In this document: one piece after another, positions 23,488 to 35,503 of the stretch
Position numbering within the stretch: position 1 is the first letter of the stretch
Layout: each line of letters opens with the position of its first letter
Source of the DNA: Micrasema longulum
Lineage: Eukaryota > Arthropoda > Insecta > Trichoptera > Brachycentridae
Assembly: GCA_022494885.1 (NCBI GenBank)
Contig: JAGVSM010002783.1
Span: 1 to 64,000, forward strand
Reading direction: 5' to 3'
DNA length: 64,000 bases
Notes under the pieces: model-generated
Told to the model about the DNA's origin: nothing
The model's database searches: none
What the model saw: the letters and a program-made list of their open reading frames with translations, nothing else
Position numbers and translations under genes: made by a program

Positions 23488-23703
23488 TTATATATGGCCA
23501 CACTGATGATTAAACGTCAAATGATATACAAATTGTTAAAAAAACGGGGAAAAAACTAATACTGTTTGGTCAATTCAACCTGATTTAGTGTTTTGGGTGA
23601 TGCTGAAGGTCTAATGTCAATAATGTAATAAATGAAAATCATCGTGTTTGATTTCACGTGTTAATATTCATTTGACGTTTAATTATCAGCGTTGCTATAT
23701 ATG
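23488..23703. mobile_element. Inverted-repeat MITE (about 216 bp)
   Basis: Long terminal inverted repeats: left GGCCACACTGATGATTAAAC GTCAAATGA, right TTCATTTGACGTTTAATTAT CAGCGTTGC. About 35 bp pair with few mismatches and TATATA flanks on both sides. No coding sequence; superfamily unknown. Confidence 0.75.
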
Positions 23704-25861
23704 AAACAAAGTATGCATGCAAAAAACAAACATTCCCAAATTAACCACACTAGAGGGTAGAGAAGATTCAGAAACCCCTGGTCAATATTGAATAAGAAAA
23801 ACCTGCAAAAACGTGGCTAGCGATACATCTTTAAATGACACGATAATGTTATTTAAAGAAATCTTCTACTTCTTCGTCGTTTTTTTTTTGTATTGTGGAT
23901 TTTATTTTAAATGAACCACTTTTCATAACTTAAAAAAAATATACCGTCAATGTTAAATAGTACTCAATCTTTCATAATAAACAGGGTTACAGAAAAAACA
24001 CAATATTCATCGTCCGCATGTTACGGTACAATATTGCGTAATTAACGCGAGAAAAATAAATATTTATACATCTATTAAAAATAATAATTCTCAGAGTTGC
24101 TAATTAAAAACGCATTTGTAAACGAACAAAAGAAAAACAAAAATTCCACTTGCACTATTTATGGAGCGAAGCGAGTAAGACAAACATTATAATTTAATAA
24201 TGCGATTCTCCAGACATAAAAGCAAAATAATTTACCGACGTTGTTCTAGTGTTGTCGGGTCTCCTGGGCTGGTATTCTGAACGAAATTGGGCGCGAGCGT
24301 GTATTTAGCACGTAAATAAGCGATAAAAATACGTTTTCTACGCGCGCCTCTGCGTTCAGGAAACCACCCCTGGCCGCGTATATTATGGAAAAGCGAGGTA
24401 CTTAGAAAGGTAATGGCTCAATAACGCCTATGCCATGAACATATCTTTTTGTGTCGGTAATCATTTTAATTTTACATGAACACGAAACTCAGTCAGACGT
24501 CTGTTTTATTAGAGAATAGAAACAATAAAAAGCTTAGTGTTGTAAAACTGCGACAAATAAATGCAGTAAAATCACAATATTAAGCAAAACTATGGATGAA
24601 GTAAGTTATTGAATGTAGGAGAGTTATGTATAAACATTAGTATTTAGTACCAACAGTATACAGAGAAAAAAAATTAAAACAGAAAATTACCTTTGAAGTC
24701 TTAAAATTTCTGTGCCAAGTTTTCATTTTTACAAAGCGGCTTTATTGAAAAAAATATACACATACTAATACAGTATTATTTTACATATTTGATACATAAA
24801 AGTTATATTATATAAAATAATATTCGTCCAGATAAAGTATTAAATAATAATTAGTTCGTCATCGGGTGCTCAGACATTGGTGTTAATATAAAATAGTAGA
24901 GTACAGACATAATATTGTATCAGCGTTGCCAACTCAACCGATTTTGGGAGCAATCTACCGAGTTCAATGGTAATTCTAGCCATTTTTAAAAATCTTGAAC
25001 AATAGGCTAGAATAATGGAGGGATGTTTATATGAATAGTTTTTTGATTCAATGAAAATAAAAGCACAATTACATCAATGAATTATTAATGTGTCATTATT
25101 TTTAAAACGATGCTCAAAATAATATAAAAAAAGTATTAATCGCGGGCAGGAAAACTGCTTATATGAAAATACTAGTTTTAGTTTTTCAAATAACGATTCT
25201 GACATTACACGATCATTTTATAAATTCGTTCGGCGGTGAATCTGCATAGTTGTTTAAAAATTGTTGTATTGTCATTACATAGACAATCATAATAAATTTA
25301 AGAATGTGGGTTACTACAGCACGACAATTAACCAATAAAACGTTAATTAACTTTATTTGACCGCAGTCGTAAATAATTCTCGGAGTAAAGCTGCTAACGA
25401 CACGAGATATGACCGGCATTGGAAAACGCGACAGGCGATCATTTCATATCAGATTGCAGTTTGCAGTACTCCCAAGGATATAAGATACAGGGTATACTGG
25501 GTACACTTTGTACACTGGTACGAGTATTGGGTACGGGGAGATGCAGAACCATAAATTGCGGAGGATTCGCATTCCTCTACAGACAGACATATTATATTGT
25601 GCACTTGACGAGTAATCGGTATTATGTAAGATGTCAAGGACCTCCACTAAATCTTTCTGCTCAGTACTTTTTACCGACACTGGGCAGCAGAAACACGCTT
25701 TGTACGTTTTACGTAGCGTGTGCAACACAAAAAATAAATCATCGTAAAAACAATATTTTATTTTACTAAAAAGGATATTTTATTTATAAATACATTATAT
25801 ACGTAAATAATAATTTCTTTGCGTGCCTCATTGTGCATTCACAATTTCAAATTGAAGTTGA
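23704..25861. other. About 2.1 kb without a recognisable gene
   Basis: Mostly AT-rich. 24240-24420 has higher GC. 25357-25769 carries several overlapping frames on both strands (up to 116 residues), but they are mutual shadows, show no domain, and the sequence TACACTGGGTACACTTTGTA is locally repetitive. No exon call is justified. Confidence 0.4.
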
Positions 25862-26148
25862 GGTGTCACCTGGAGGTGACATTGGGTATCAACTCAGCAA
25901 AAATATTGATTAAGTAATATGCTTACATTGGAGTTATTTAGTCTGAAAATAATTTTTATTTTCAGTGTATCGGTTCTCAAAATTTTGGACCTTCTAGAAA
26001 TGGATGCCGATGCTATAGAAGATGTTACATTATTTCCACCAACTGATGGGGATGTAAGTCTATGGAAATAAAAATTTTATTTATGTAAAATGTTTTCTTA
26101 TTAAACCAAATGTACTGATAGTACCCAATGTCATATGTAGGTGACACC
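25862..26148 (+). mobile_element. Small inverted-repeat element carrying a piggyBac-type transposase exon
   Basis: Inverted ends GGTGTCACC(T)...GACATTGGGTA at 25862-25893 and 26119-26148. Inside, after a TTTTATTTTCAG acceptor at about 25964, a short exon-like frame reads SVLKILDLLEMDADAIED then VTLFPPTDGD, and stops at GAT|GTAAGT (about 26053). The phrase E-x-D/A-D...IxPPxDGD is the acidic N-terminal signature of piggyBac-derived (PGBD-type) transposases. The catalytic core is absent. Target duplication of the TTAA type is not seen. It may be a piggyBac relic, or a MITE holding a captured exon. Confidence 0.65.
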
Positions 26149-28009
26149 ATAATTTTCCAGAAACTGGAGTTTTTCTTTTTAAAAATTCATTATTCATAAA
26201 TGAGCACCAAAAAGTATATCTCAGTTGCTTTTAAATAGAAAAACGCGTTGGCTAAGCAATGGGATTTGACGAGTTAATACGTTAGCGGTTATTGGTAATA
26301 AATTTGGGAATATTGTTGATATTTTTAACACAAGTGATTCACAAATCAAAAGATGTCTAGAATTACAATTTTAACTTTAATTTACGTCAGTAATATTTAT
26401 TTTTCTCCTTATATAGAAGTGTATATTTTATTGTATCTTATCTTTATTTTCTATTTTAATTTTAATCTCTCTAATTGTATTTGGTTAATTGAATGCAGAA
26501 TCCTTGATTTTGCATTACTGTGTACAATAAAAATATTTAGGTGGGATACAAACGTACGTACGAAACAAGCGAAAAGTTCTGGGACGTTAAAACAATGATA
26601 GAAAACATTACACCAGTAAAATATAGGAAAATGTTATTTTTTAAAATCGTTGCACCCATGTCCTTAAAGAGCCATATGTTGGTAATTAATGTAAACAACT
26701 TGTTTCGAGAAACCTCGAAGAAGACCCCAAGGGACGGGCGTTATGTTCATATGTAAATATGAAGAATAGAATACGCGTTAGAATGCAGTGATATAATCTA
26801 CAGTGGATTGGACAGGTAGTCAGCAGTCAGCACTCCGCGCATAGTCGGTACACGTACACACACGCGCCGGGCTATTATCGGAAACAATGGTATCGTTAAG
26901 ATTCAATGGCCACATTTCGCGATAGATACAAAGTTTCCGATGATTGAATACCTGGAGTTACACTTGACCCAAAATAGTCGAAAGGTTAACGCGTTACAGA
27001 TCTGAAAGAGGAAACGAAATTACCGCGCCTACTATAAAATTATTGATGTGCCAAAAAACCAGCCCACGGCAAAAATGAACGCGCGTTGAATTTTCGAACA
27101 AAGAAAGTAATCCCGACTCCTGACAAAAAAAAAATTACATTGTATCAACACTGTTTTCGTATAAAACAAAGGATAGCCTCTGTAATTAAAAACTGCATTG
27201 ACACAAATAAGAGTCCAATGTCTAAGAAATCTTTTAATTGATGCATCTGCAATACAAATCCTCGCGATATCGTCAAAAGTCTTTGATAAGCAATCTTTTT
27301 CAAGGTGTTTCAAATTTAATCGCTTCGGAAGCGTAATCAAGTCAATTGCCATACTAAAGCTGAAGTGTTGCGTTATGAATATCGTGTACAAAAAAGGAGA
27401 AAGAGTGCCATTGGCGTTTATAAAAATAAACAATCTTGTTCGCGCAAGCATTAACAATAATTTGAAAAATTTGTAGGTACATATTTGTTTAATTTTAGAG
27501 GTAGATTGTTAATGGACAGAATTACACAATAAATAATTTAAAGAAAATTGATTATCTATCAGTGTTGAATAATATGCAAATGGGATGTTTATTATAGACA
27601 TAAAATGTCTAGATTGGGTAAACTGTGGGATAGTAGCCTCGAATATCGGCCGATACCTGCTTGTGCTAGGCCTTCGCCAATATTTCAATCTACCGGACAA
27701 TGATGTATTGAGAATTCATTCTCAGCAGCCCACGCCACTCGGATTTAGTACCAATGAAAAATTTTAAAAAAAGAATTAGCAACAGGACGACCTCTAAGTA
27801 ACGATTAGTAATTCCAGCAAAAAAAAACAGATTAATTATAACGGTAAGTATTATTTTTTTAACAAATCTAATATTTTAATTACTTTAAAACGTAGAAGAC
27901 ATACGACCGAAATTATCATGGAACCGTGTTATTTTTTCAAAACTAATTATCTGAAAATCTGTATTGATTACTTACGCACACTAAAATAAACTATGAAAAT
28001 GTTATTATG
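26149..28009. other. About 1.9 kb without a recognisable gene
   Basis: 27032-27457 (-) is the longest unexplained frame here (141 residues). It is Phe/Ile-rich with no domain I recognise, and a 92-residue frame overlaps it on the other strand. I regard both as chance frames. 26800-26900 and 27630-27760 are slightly GC-richer without features. Confidence 0.4.
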
Positions 28010-28252
28010 CCATATTTTAGATACGGCCACATTATGCGCCATGAGGGTCTCCTGAATGACATTATAAAAGGGAATGTCTGAGGGGACAAATTACAGAGGG
28101 CGCCCCCGACGGGAGTATTTGGAGCAAGTGTGCGAGGATTTGAACTGCGCCTCATATACCGAGCTGAAGAGGGCTGCAGAGAATAGAGACCAGTGGAGGA
28201 CGAGATGCATGACTTTGCTGCAAACCAACCCAGAGGATTGAGACTGCGAAGA
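28010..28252 (+). mobile_element. LINE C-terminal fragment, frameshifted
   Basis: Frame one reads RYGHIMRHEGLLNDIIKGNV, a stop, then GDKLQRA. A frameshift leads into RPRREYLEQVCEDLN, YTELKRAAENRDQWR and TLLQTNPED with a stop. GHIxRxxxLxxxIIxGxxxGxxxxGRPRxxYxxQ, KRxAxxRxxWR is the common C-terminus of insect RTE/Jockey-like retroposons. The stop and frameshift show it is dead. Confidence 0.85.
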
Positions 28253-28309
28253 TTCTAGATTAGTAAAAGTTCAATTGATAATATTATTTTTTACTTATTT
28301 TTTTTGTAC

Positions 28310-28475
28310 CACAACAGGCCAGGAGGCCCAATTACAGTGGTGAATTACATCACAGAACACCCAGAAAGCTTGAGAAAAATCACACATTAATTTTTGTGTT
28401 CTCAGCGGGAATCGAACCTGGAACCTTCCGTGCGTGAGTCAAGCGTCTTGACCACTATACCACGGAGGCCACCGA
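28310..28475 (-). mobile_element. tRNA-derived SINE (fourth type)
   Basis: The minus strand begins GCCTCCGTGGTATAGTGGTC (A box) and carries the B box GGTTCGATTCCCGC. It continues into a body ending in GGGCCTCCTGGCCTGTTGTG. The body end recurs at 18968-18987. The 5' and 3' arms do not form a good acceptor stem, so this is a SINE head rather than a working tRNA gene. Confidence 0.78.
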
Positions 28476-28534
28476 ATGAATTATTATAAAATTATTTTTG
28501 TTTTAATTATTCGGATTTATCGTCGACTTATCAA

Positions 28535-28672
28535 TCGGGTTTAGGTCCCGTGGCTACTGTTGCGGACTCGCGGATCGGAGGTCCGAGGGTCGAACCCCAC
28601 TCTTCCCCAACTTGATTCCCCGTGAACCCGACGTTGAAATATTTGGGTAAATCATAAGAACGCAAAACAAAC
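28535..28672 (+). mobile_element. SINE C, copy 2
   Basis: GGTCCCGTGGCTACTGTTGC, the B-box region GGGTCGAACCCCACTC, then CCCCAACTTGATTCCCCG and the 3' block AAATATTTGGGTAAATCATA AGAACGCAAA, in the same order as the other copies. About 20 bp between the two parts are deleted. Confidence 0.85.
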
Positions 28673-29530
28673 ATCGGATTATTAAGGAAAATAAAGCTTC
28701 ATAAAGCATATAGAACTTTTCCGGGAACATTGTATTTAAAAAAAAAAAAGAAAAAAAAACATACGTCGGATAAAATGATAAAATCACAAACAGATAAAAT
28801 GACCGTACTAACTGACGATATGCGTACATAAAACACCTGTTTTAATATTATATTTTAAACAGAAAGCGACAATTTAGATTTAATATCATATTATTACAGT
28901 TAATTGAAATTTCGCACTTTCTTTTAAAACAGTCATGACTAGACATAAAATATTTTAATTGATTTAAAAATCATATACATTAATATTTGATTCACTTGCT
29001 AATGTTTATTAGGTAGGTACTTATTTAAAAATAAATCCATTTTATTTTAATAATGAACTTAGGGTACATGCTAATGCGTGTAACACTTTTTCTATAAATA
29101 TTGTATTCAATAGAAAATTTTAATTTCAAGCCTCAGTGGTCGATTACAATATGCATTCAATCACTTGCATCAAGGCAACAAACTCTAAGAAACATCTAGT
29201 GCGTAGTAATAATATAAAAATAATTAAAAAACAGGCTTTGCAAAATAATAATTGTACACGATGACAAAATATAATGCGGATCAAATATGCGCAAACACAT
29301 TTCGTAAGTATTTGGCGAAACGACATGTGGCATTTTTGTTTGGTCAAATGACATTTTTAATGATTACGACACAATGCGTGTAGAGTTACAGGGATTATCA
29401 TTAAAAGGTGGAAAGGTTATGACGCCTGTCACTTGTTTCTTTATCGGTCATTCGTTTCGGGTGGCAATCCCATCAAACAATAAACGATTGTAAAGTAAAA
29501 ATAAAAAAAACACTTCTCCACTTGAAATAT
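28673..29530. other. AT-rich stretch, nothing recognised
   Basis: A-rich run at 28738-28760; no gene or shared repeat. Confidence 0.45.
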
Positions 29531-30090
29531 TGACCAATGCGGAAGATATTTTTTCTAATTCGTTAATAGACTATTAAAACTGAGCCAAATTTTTTTTCTT
29601 CAATTTTAATACATAAATCGTATTTTTTGTCGGCCTCGTGGTTTAATGGTCAGTGCGTTTGCCTACCATGCAAGAGGTTTCGGGTTCGATTCCCGACATG
29701 CTTGATATGAAAGATTTATTCAAAGGTGTGTTTTGATACTGGAACATTTCATAGTCCCTGGACTGGTACCTGAAGCGTAAGACTGATCATCTTACCTTCA
29801 TGGAACAAAAATGATCAAGATACGCTGAAATTGGTGTACCAATGCAGTGCCCTATGCACCATTAGGTGCGGAAAGGGAATGATGATGATGATATCGTATT
29901 ATCAATCAGCGCTACGATTTTTTGGTTTTGTATTTCTGAAATAACTCCGCGTGTGACGTCAGAGATTCTCTTCCGCTTATTCTCGATCAGTTCTGTCCAT
30001 TGGTCCATTCACGGAAAGTAAACCGGAAATCTTCCATAACTCTCTAATCATTGAATGATTCTCTCATCATTAAATGATTCATATTTACAA
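29531..30090 (-). mobile_element. MITE A, copy 3, split by a SINE
   Basis: Relative to copy 1 this is reverse-oriented. The left piece (TTAATAGACTATTAAAACTG AGCC...) and the right piece (CGCTACGATTTTTTGG, AACTCCGCGTGTGACGTCAG, AAACCGGAAATCTTCC) are separated by SINE A at 29625-29892. Both ends of the MITE are lost or badly decayed. Confidence 0.78.
29625..29892 (+). mobile_element. SINE A, copy 2, with 8-bp target duplication
   Basis: The head GTCGGCCTCGTGGTTTAATG GTCAG (A box) and GGGTTCGATTCCCGAC (B box) resembles a tRNA-Gly-type ancestor. The body shares CCTGAAGCGTAAGACTGATC and CCAATGCAGTGCCCTATGCA with copy 1. The tail is GATGATGATGAT. ATCGTATT is present on both sides (29617-29624, 29893-29900), so the boundaries are well defined. 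Confidence 0.9.
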
Positions 30091-30289
30091 GAGCAACATG
30101 ACAAAAAGAATCAACTTATTAGCTGCTCCATATGTTTCGATGTATAGCTAATCGATAATATTTAATAATAACTGTTAAAACAAAATAAGATAAACCGGTC
30201 GGTAGAAAAAAAAAGTGGTTAAAGACAAAGTTGTTTTATATTTATGTTATAATAATGAATAACCACAAAGTAAGTGTTTCAAATATATT

Positions 30290-30425
30290 TTTTTTAAATA
30301 CAAACATTATTAATTTATTTGTTCTTTTACAATTTATGTATGACTTTTTTTACATAAAAGATAATGTTCCCTCGCTGGGGTGTCCCGTGCCGAGGGAGAC
30401 ATTTTATATAACTTTAAAAAATGCC
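30290..30425 (-). repeat. Retroelement 3' region, copy 1
   Basis: The reverse complement contains CACGGGACACCCCAGCGAGG GAACATTATC, matching 49380-49412. The partner copy is followed by an AAATAAATAAATAAA tail, so this is probably a LINE 3' UTR. Confidence 0.6.
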
Positions 30426-31354
30426 TTATGAAACATAAGTAAATAATAATCTCAAATACACAAAACATAATGAAAACACATAAAACTTATGCTTGTACTA
30501 TATCAAATAGTAAATAATCTCAATTTCATCACTTTTACTTGTGTGACGACAAAATATATTTAGAGTTAAATTTACCGATAGTCAAAACCGAAACCTTGAG
30601 TTGAGCACTACGCAACATGGCAGACAAATAAGCAAACAAAAATACGATGCCTGAAATATTATAACACACATATGTGTGTAGATGCATTACTAAAATAACT
30701 CGTTAGAATAACAATGTTATCTTTTGAAAGCAAAGCAAGAAATTAATCGCTTCCATTCGATCAGATGGGTTTATTAGCCGTAAATTTGCATGAAATGTTT
30801 CGAGTTGTGGAGCTTTTTTGTTAACATTTCACAGTTTGCAATAAACCAATATGGCAAGACGGAATACTGGCTTCACCTGTTACGTTGGCGAAACCGGTCC
30901 ACAGCGACGGCAAAAATGCATCGTCGGCTGCAACGCGCACAACATAACAGAGATAAGTGATCCTTCTAACCGGGATCTGCGAATGCAACACTAGGGTTGC
31001 TGAACTCTGATGTTAAAAAGTAACATCAAAATTAATTCTCTTGAGAAGAATGTGGCGTCTAGAACCTGACAATGCCGATAGGCAGATACCCCTGTGTGTT
31101 CTTCTGTCAAGTCTGGATCCTATAGTTTAGACATTAATTGCCGACGAACTGTCGGCAATTAACGTTGTGATTAAGGCTCTCGGCAGGTAAACGCAGTTTG
31201 TGACGCCTTGGCGAAAAATATTTAGGCAAAAGCTTCAAAACGATTTCGAAGTTCGTTGTTCGTTGTTCATTAGCGATTTTAGATATCAAACAGATAGGCT
31301 TTAATTGATAAGTATTAAACTAATTTAGAATGTCATCATAATATTATGTGTAAT
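30426..31354. other. No gene recognised; GC-balanced 30840-31210
   Basis: 30840-31210 is less AT-rich and contains the self-complementary TTGCCGACGAACTGTCGGCA AT (31138-31160), a short hairpin. No coding frame or repeat partner is visible. Confidence 0.4.
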
Positions 31355-31735
31355 ATTTATTTATTTAACACTTTTTATACATATAAGGGCGAGCATATTG
31401 CCTTAAATAAATTTCTTCCTACCTACCCAAACCGTTCAGTTTGAGAAAAGTACAAGTACATGGACAATTATGCAGAATCTTAGAATTTTATAAAAAAAAT
31501 TAAAGAAAAAAATAGCTAAAAATTTACACCTTTATATGAAGAGAGGAGATGAGAGGTGATGGGAAGGAAAGAAGAAGGAAAAAGGAACAACTTAAATATT
31601 TCGATAGCGACATTTCAATATTGATTTAAATGTAAATAAAGGAGCGCCTCTAACATTAGTGGGTAGATTATTCCACAATCGGGCAGACACTACTGTGAAA
31701 GAGAAGGCAAGAAAAAGAGCGGTGAAGGGGTATTA
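31355..31735 (-). mobile_element. LINE C-terminus and 3' UTR, copy 1
   Basis: The minus strand reads FSFTVVSARLWNNLPTNVR then GAPLFTFKSILKCRY, the C-terminal LINE signature (ARLWNxLPxxVR...FKxxLK). The 3' UTR includes AAACTGAACGGTTTGGGTAG GTAGGAAGAAAT, shared with 40640-40680, and ends in an AAATAAATAAAT tail at 31355. Confidence 0.88.
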
Positions 31736-33900
31736 AAAGGGTACTCTCAAAAAGGTAAAATACAGAAGTAGAACACTCAATTATGTATTATGTTGCATAC
31801 ACATTTAATTTATTGGAAGCGGATTTTGGAAACGATGCCATCAACGGTAAAGGGGTAAAATATTTATAGTAATGAATGAGAACCCGCAGGGATGATTATA
31901 ATACAGAATGCTTAAAGTGTACATTTTATTTTATTATATTTATAAATATTCATGTTTTACCTTTTTAAGTAAACATTTCAAAATCTGTTTGAAAAATTTA
32001 TGTTAGAACCTATTAATGCTATATTACAAACAAGGCAGTTAGAAAATGGTTGCCCAAAAGATGTATGTTGTAAACCAGAAATAATTTTGCATTTCAAACA
32101 TATTTAGAACATACACATGATTTATATACACACGCCATAATCTGAATTTGAATTATTTCGGCAATAATACTGCATTATTAATGCGAGATTGCGATGTACC
32201 GGTTTCATAACTTAGATGTTTTTTTCACTAATATGCGTTTCCGGTGAGGTTTCGTTATTAACTTCATGGCGTGTGTTCATTATGTTTCACTGTCCTCGGG
32301 CGGCATCTAGGTGTAGGAATGAAAATCTTGCTTCCGCGAAATAAACAATCGAAAAACACTGAAATTGATATACCAAAGCACCCTTTGATAAAAGGAAAAT
32401 TGACAATGTCGTGTGCGGGCAATCGTCTTTTGTCACGTACACCGGAACCTGTTTTTACGCGGTGGATACGTTCAACGGAGTACCGTGCAAAAAAAGGATA
32501 CTAAAAAAGAACAATGGTGGATGGGTTTCCAAGAATAAAAATCATTTTGGGATTTAAAAACAATTAAATTGTTGACTCGTACTGTACCTTATTTGTATTT
32601 TTAAAAAACACGAATCGGGTTGTGGTCCCGTGGTTAGTGTCTCGGAATCACGAATCACTTTCTGAACAAGCTCAAGTAAGAACTTTTGTTGGTATTCAAA
32701 CGATTTCTGTTTCGTTGAATTCAACGTTAGCACAACCCTGCCTTCGAGGAGTATACCGGTTCGAAAGGGCACCAAGTTAGTGTAGAACTCTGCGGGTATT
32801 GGTCTGTAGAGGGCGGGGGCGGAATCCACCCACAGTGACACCTATTATTATTGGCCTGGCGATCAGGGCAGATATTAAGGACAGTTAAATGGGCAATGTG
32901 AAATTTATGACAAAGTATTATTATAGTCATGATTTCTTTTATCAGCCAAATCAAAATATTGAGATGAAATTATGTCAGTAGCGCATCAGATTATATGAAC
33001 CAACTGACAAAATGGTATGTATTCAAAGATTTAAATCAATCATTCAACTTTTTACACACCAATCGCAGCATATTTAAATACTTTAAGGGAAGATGCTTCG
33101 TTTAAAGCTTCAGGTGTAAGTCCAGGGACAATTAAACATTATTGTGTAAAAACACTGTTTTTGTTTTTTTTTACGCCCTTCACAATACCTACGAGCCTAC
33201 GAGGCTCTTTTCATCTTCATGACCCGACTTGATAGAAATAAAAGCCGTGTTGAGTCGGGACTCACAAATATAATATTTGAAATATTATATTTAAATATAA
33301 CCTTTCGTGTGGAAATTCAATTTAACAATATATATTTGTTTGTCATAGCCATTTAGCCACAAGTCATTTAAAACTGTAATTTTCAGAATCCCCTAAAGTC
33401 ATTAACTATATCCCACAAGTAAAGCAAGTATAAAGTAATATTTTTCAATATAAATTCCCATGACCGTCTAAATTTTTGATAAAATAATTAGCTCATATTT
33501 TTTTATGAAATAGTAATTAAAAAGTAGACGCTTTCATACAACAAAAGAGTAAATAGTTTTTTTTTGTAGACTCTTCAAAAATACTTTTGTTGACTTATGG
33601 GGTTTCTGAATATTACAATTCATTTGCTGCTGTCAAATTTCACTTGCGAAAAACAATATCGAAACATTGAAAATAAAGAATCTAATTTTTAAACGAATAT
33701 TCATGGAATACATTTCGTTAAAACCATAAATAAAAAAGTTGTCCGAAGTTTTTGATAAAAATAGAGAGTCATCCCTTATTTTCAGTGAATGTTTTTGGGA
33801 TATAATCCAATCTACCTCCTTGCAAAGTGTTTTTTAAAAAGTTTCCTAATGTCGGGAGATAATTAGATATTATTCTATGACGTCACAGTATCCTTCCGCT
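31736..33900. other. About 2.1 kb without a gene; SINE C fragment at 32617-32660
   Basis: GGGTTGTGGTCCCGTGGTTA GTGTCTCGGA at 32616-32645 is the head of SINE C with the rest lost. Short frames at 32271-32504 (+) and 32554-32954 (-) show no domain. A small inverted repeat (GACCCGACTT / GAGTCGGGACTC) lies at 33222-33266. Nothing else recognised. Confidence 0.45.
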
Positions 33901-34240
33901 TCTTCAGACAAGCGGTGCGTGCCGTAATGTTGACATTGAAAGCGTCTCGCCCGAATTTTGACAGGTCTGTAATGAGAGTATAATGGAGTCGCCCACAACG
34001 GTATCTACAAAAGTCGACCGTGATGCCGGTAAAGCCGAGTTTTGCAATGCAATTTCACAAAAAAGCCCGACCGTGAATCGAGAGTAACGAAAAAATGGCA
34101 TTATCCTAATGGCGACCTTCGCGAGGCCGTCGCGGTGATGAATAGATTCAGTCGGCTGCTTGGTAACTCTCCATACATCCTTCGTCTCCGAACAATTATG
34201 AGTACACTACATCACCCAGACGAATCGAGAAAATAATATT
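33901..34240. other. GC-balanced block of unknown nature
   Basis: Frames of 65 (-) and 64 (+) residues overlap here. The sequence is CpG-containing and unlike its AT-rich surroundings. No splice-site pair or domain is seen. It ends at the tRNA-like sequence on the right and may belong to the same SINE-like unit. Confidence 0.35.
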
Positions 34241-34246
34241 TCTTGC

Positions 34247-34318
34247 ACCTGGCGGGAATCGAACCTACGACGCCAGTTTCACAGTTGGTCGTCTAATCAA
34301 CTGCGCCACGGCGCCTGT
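34247..34318 (-). repeat. tRNA-like sequence (pseudo-tRNA or SINE head)
   Basis: The minus strand GCGCCGTGGCGCAGTTGATT AG (A box) ... GTAGGTTCGATTCCCGC (B box) ... GGTGC. GCGCC can pair with GGTGC as an acceptor stem, and the anticodon loop would read CTGTGAA (GUG, His). The T arm and anticodon arm pair poorly, so I favour a tRNA-derived SINE head over a functional tRNA. Confidence 0.6.
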
Positions 34319-34478
34319 CTAAATATGCAACTTAACTTAGAATATACATTTTCTTTTTGCGTAATTTATAAGCGTGAAAGCAATACACAGTTAATAATAC
34401 GAGACGTTCCGCAAATTATACATCCCATCCCATAACCAAAAAATAGTCCATTAGGTTGCCTAGTGGTAGTGGATTTAA

Positions 34479-34896
34479 TGAGGAAGTTCAGTGGTTTTTA
34501 AAAAAAAAAAACAATTTATTAATAGACTATTAAACTAAGCCAAAAATATATTGTTTAATTTTTATACATCGTACGAGTATTATCTGCGCTACGATTTTTT
34601 AATGTTTTGTGTTTCTGGAATAACTCCGCGTGCGACGTCAGAGGTTCTCTTCCGCTTATTCTCTATCAGTTCTGCCCATTGCATTGGTCCATTAACGGCA
34701 AGCAAACCGGAAGTTTTCCATAGCTCTTATATCATTGGTTGATTCATATTAACCAGTGACGTCGTTCAAAGTAGTTCGTTTTTTATACTTTTTTCGTATA
34801 CTTTCAGGAAACTTTGCCGTACAGATTAATGCTCCAATTTTTACCGCGCGCAAGATTTTTTTGTTGTACAATTTCCCGTAGGGATGAAGTTCCTCA
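34479..34896 (-). mobile_element. MITE A, copy 4 (about 418 bp, both ends present)
   Basis: Reverse-oriented relative to copy 1: starts TGAGGAAGTTCAG, ends TGAAGTTCCTCA. It contains AACTCCGCGTGCGACGTCAG, GGCAAGCAAACCGGAAGTTT, AGTGACGTCGTTCAAAGTAG and TTTTTACCGCGCGC. It is the most complete copy and a good type sequence for the family. Confidence 0.88.
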
Positions 34897-35503
34897 TTGC
34901 TTATTTTGTGATGTTTGAAACTAAACCGTTAAGTTTTGCAGATTCGCGATTCGTTTACTGAATTCGTATGGTTAAATTCTTGCAAGTAAAAATGTTGTAA
35001 TTTTCAATGTTAAATTAAAAAAATCTCGAGGAAAAACGATTTAAAGCATACTAAAAATTCCATTACGTTTTTTTATGCATATTACTTTCCTTTTTCGCAT
35101 ACAAAGTTGAATAAATAATTCAATCAGATGAAGAATGGGAAATACGAAAAAAAAGAAACATAATGCGTCTGAATTTAGTAACTTGTAATATAATAACCGA
35201 AATCATTTTAGTACATATTGATTATAATGTAAGTTAATATCATAAGCTAAAGTCTGTTCATTATTACAAGAATTTCCAAATAAACAAACCAGCCGCGTGA
35301 TATCAGATAGAAAATAGCCTATTTCACATATATATCTTAATCCAAACGGCACGGTAAAATCACAGTGGATTGACGTTCATTAGATTCGTTCGTACCTATT
35401 TAAATTTGATAATTTTATATTTTTCGTTTTTTGTTTTTTTTATAAATAAAACTCTATAGTTGATGATTTAACTAAACATTCGTGATACTAACGTATTGAC
35501 CCT
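34897..35503. other. AT-rich stretch, nothing recognised
   Basis: No gene or shared repeat found. Confidence 0.45.

Noticed and set aside
25357..25769. Overlapping 62-116-residue frames as an exon cluster
   Set aside because: Frames on both strands shadow each other over a locally repetitive segment; no consistent splice sites or family match.
27032..27457. 141-residue minus-strand frame as a gene
   Set aside because: Phe/Ile-rich, no domain, overlapped by a plus-strand frame, no splice context or composition shift.
29870..29892. GATGATGATGAT run as a CRISPR or independent microsatellite
   Set aside because: It is the 3' tail of SINE A, bounded by the target duplication; no CRISPR-like repeat-spacer array exists anywhere in the window.
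34247..34318. Functional tRNA-His gene
   Set aside because: A/B boxes and a GUG loop are present, but the T arm and anticodon stem pair poorly and similar tRNA-like heads in the window belong to SINEs.
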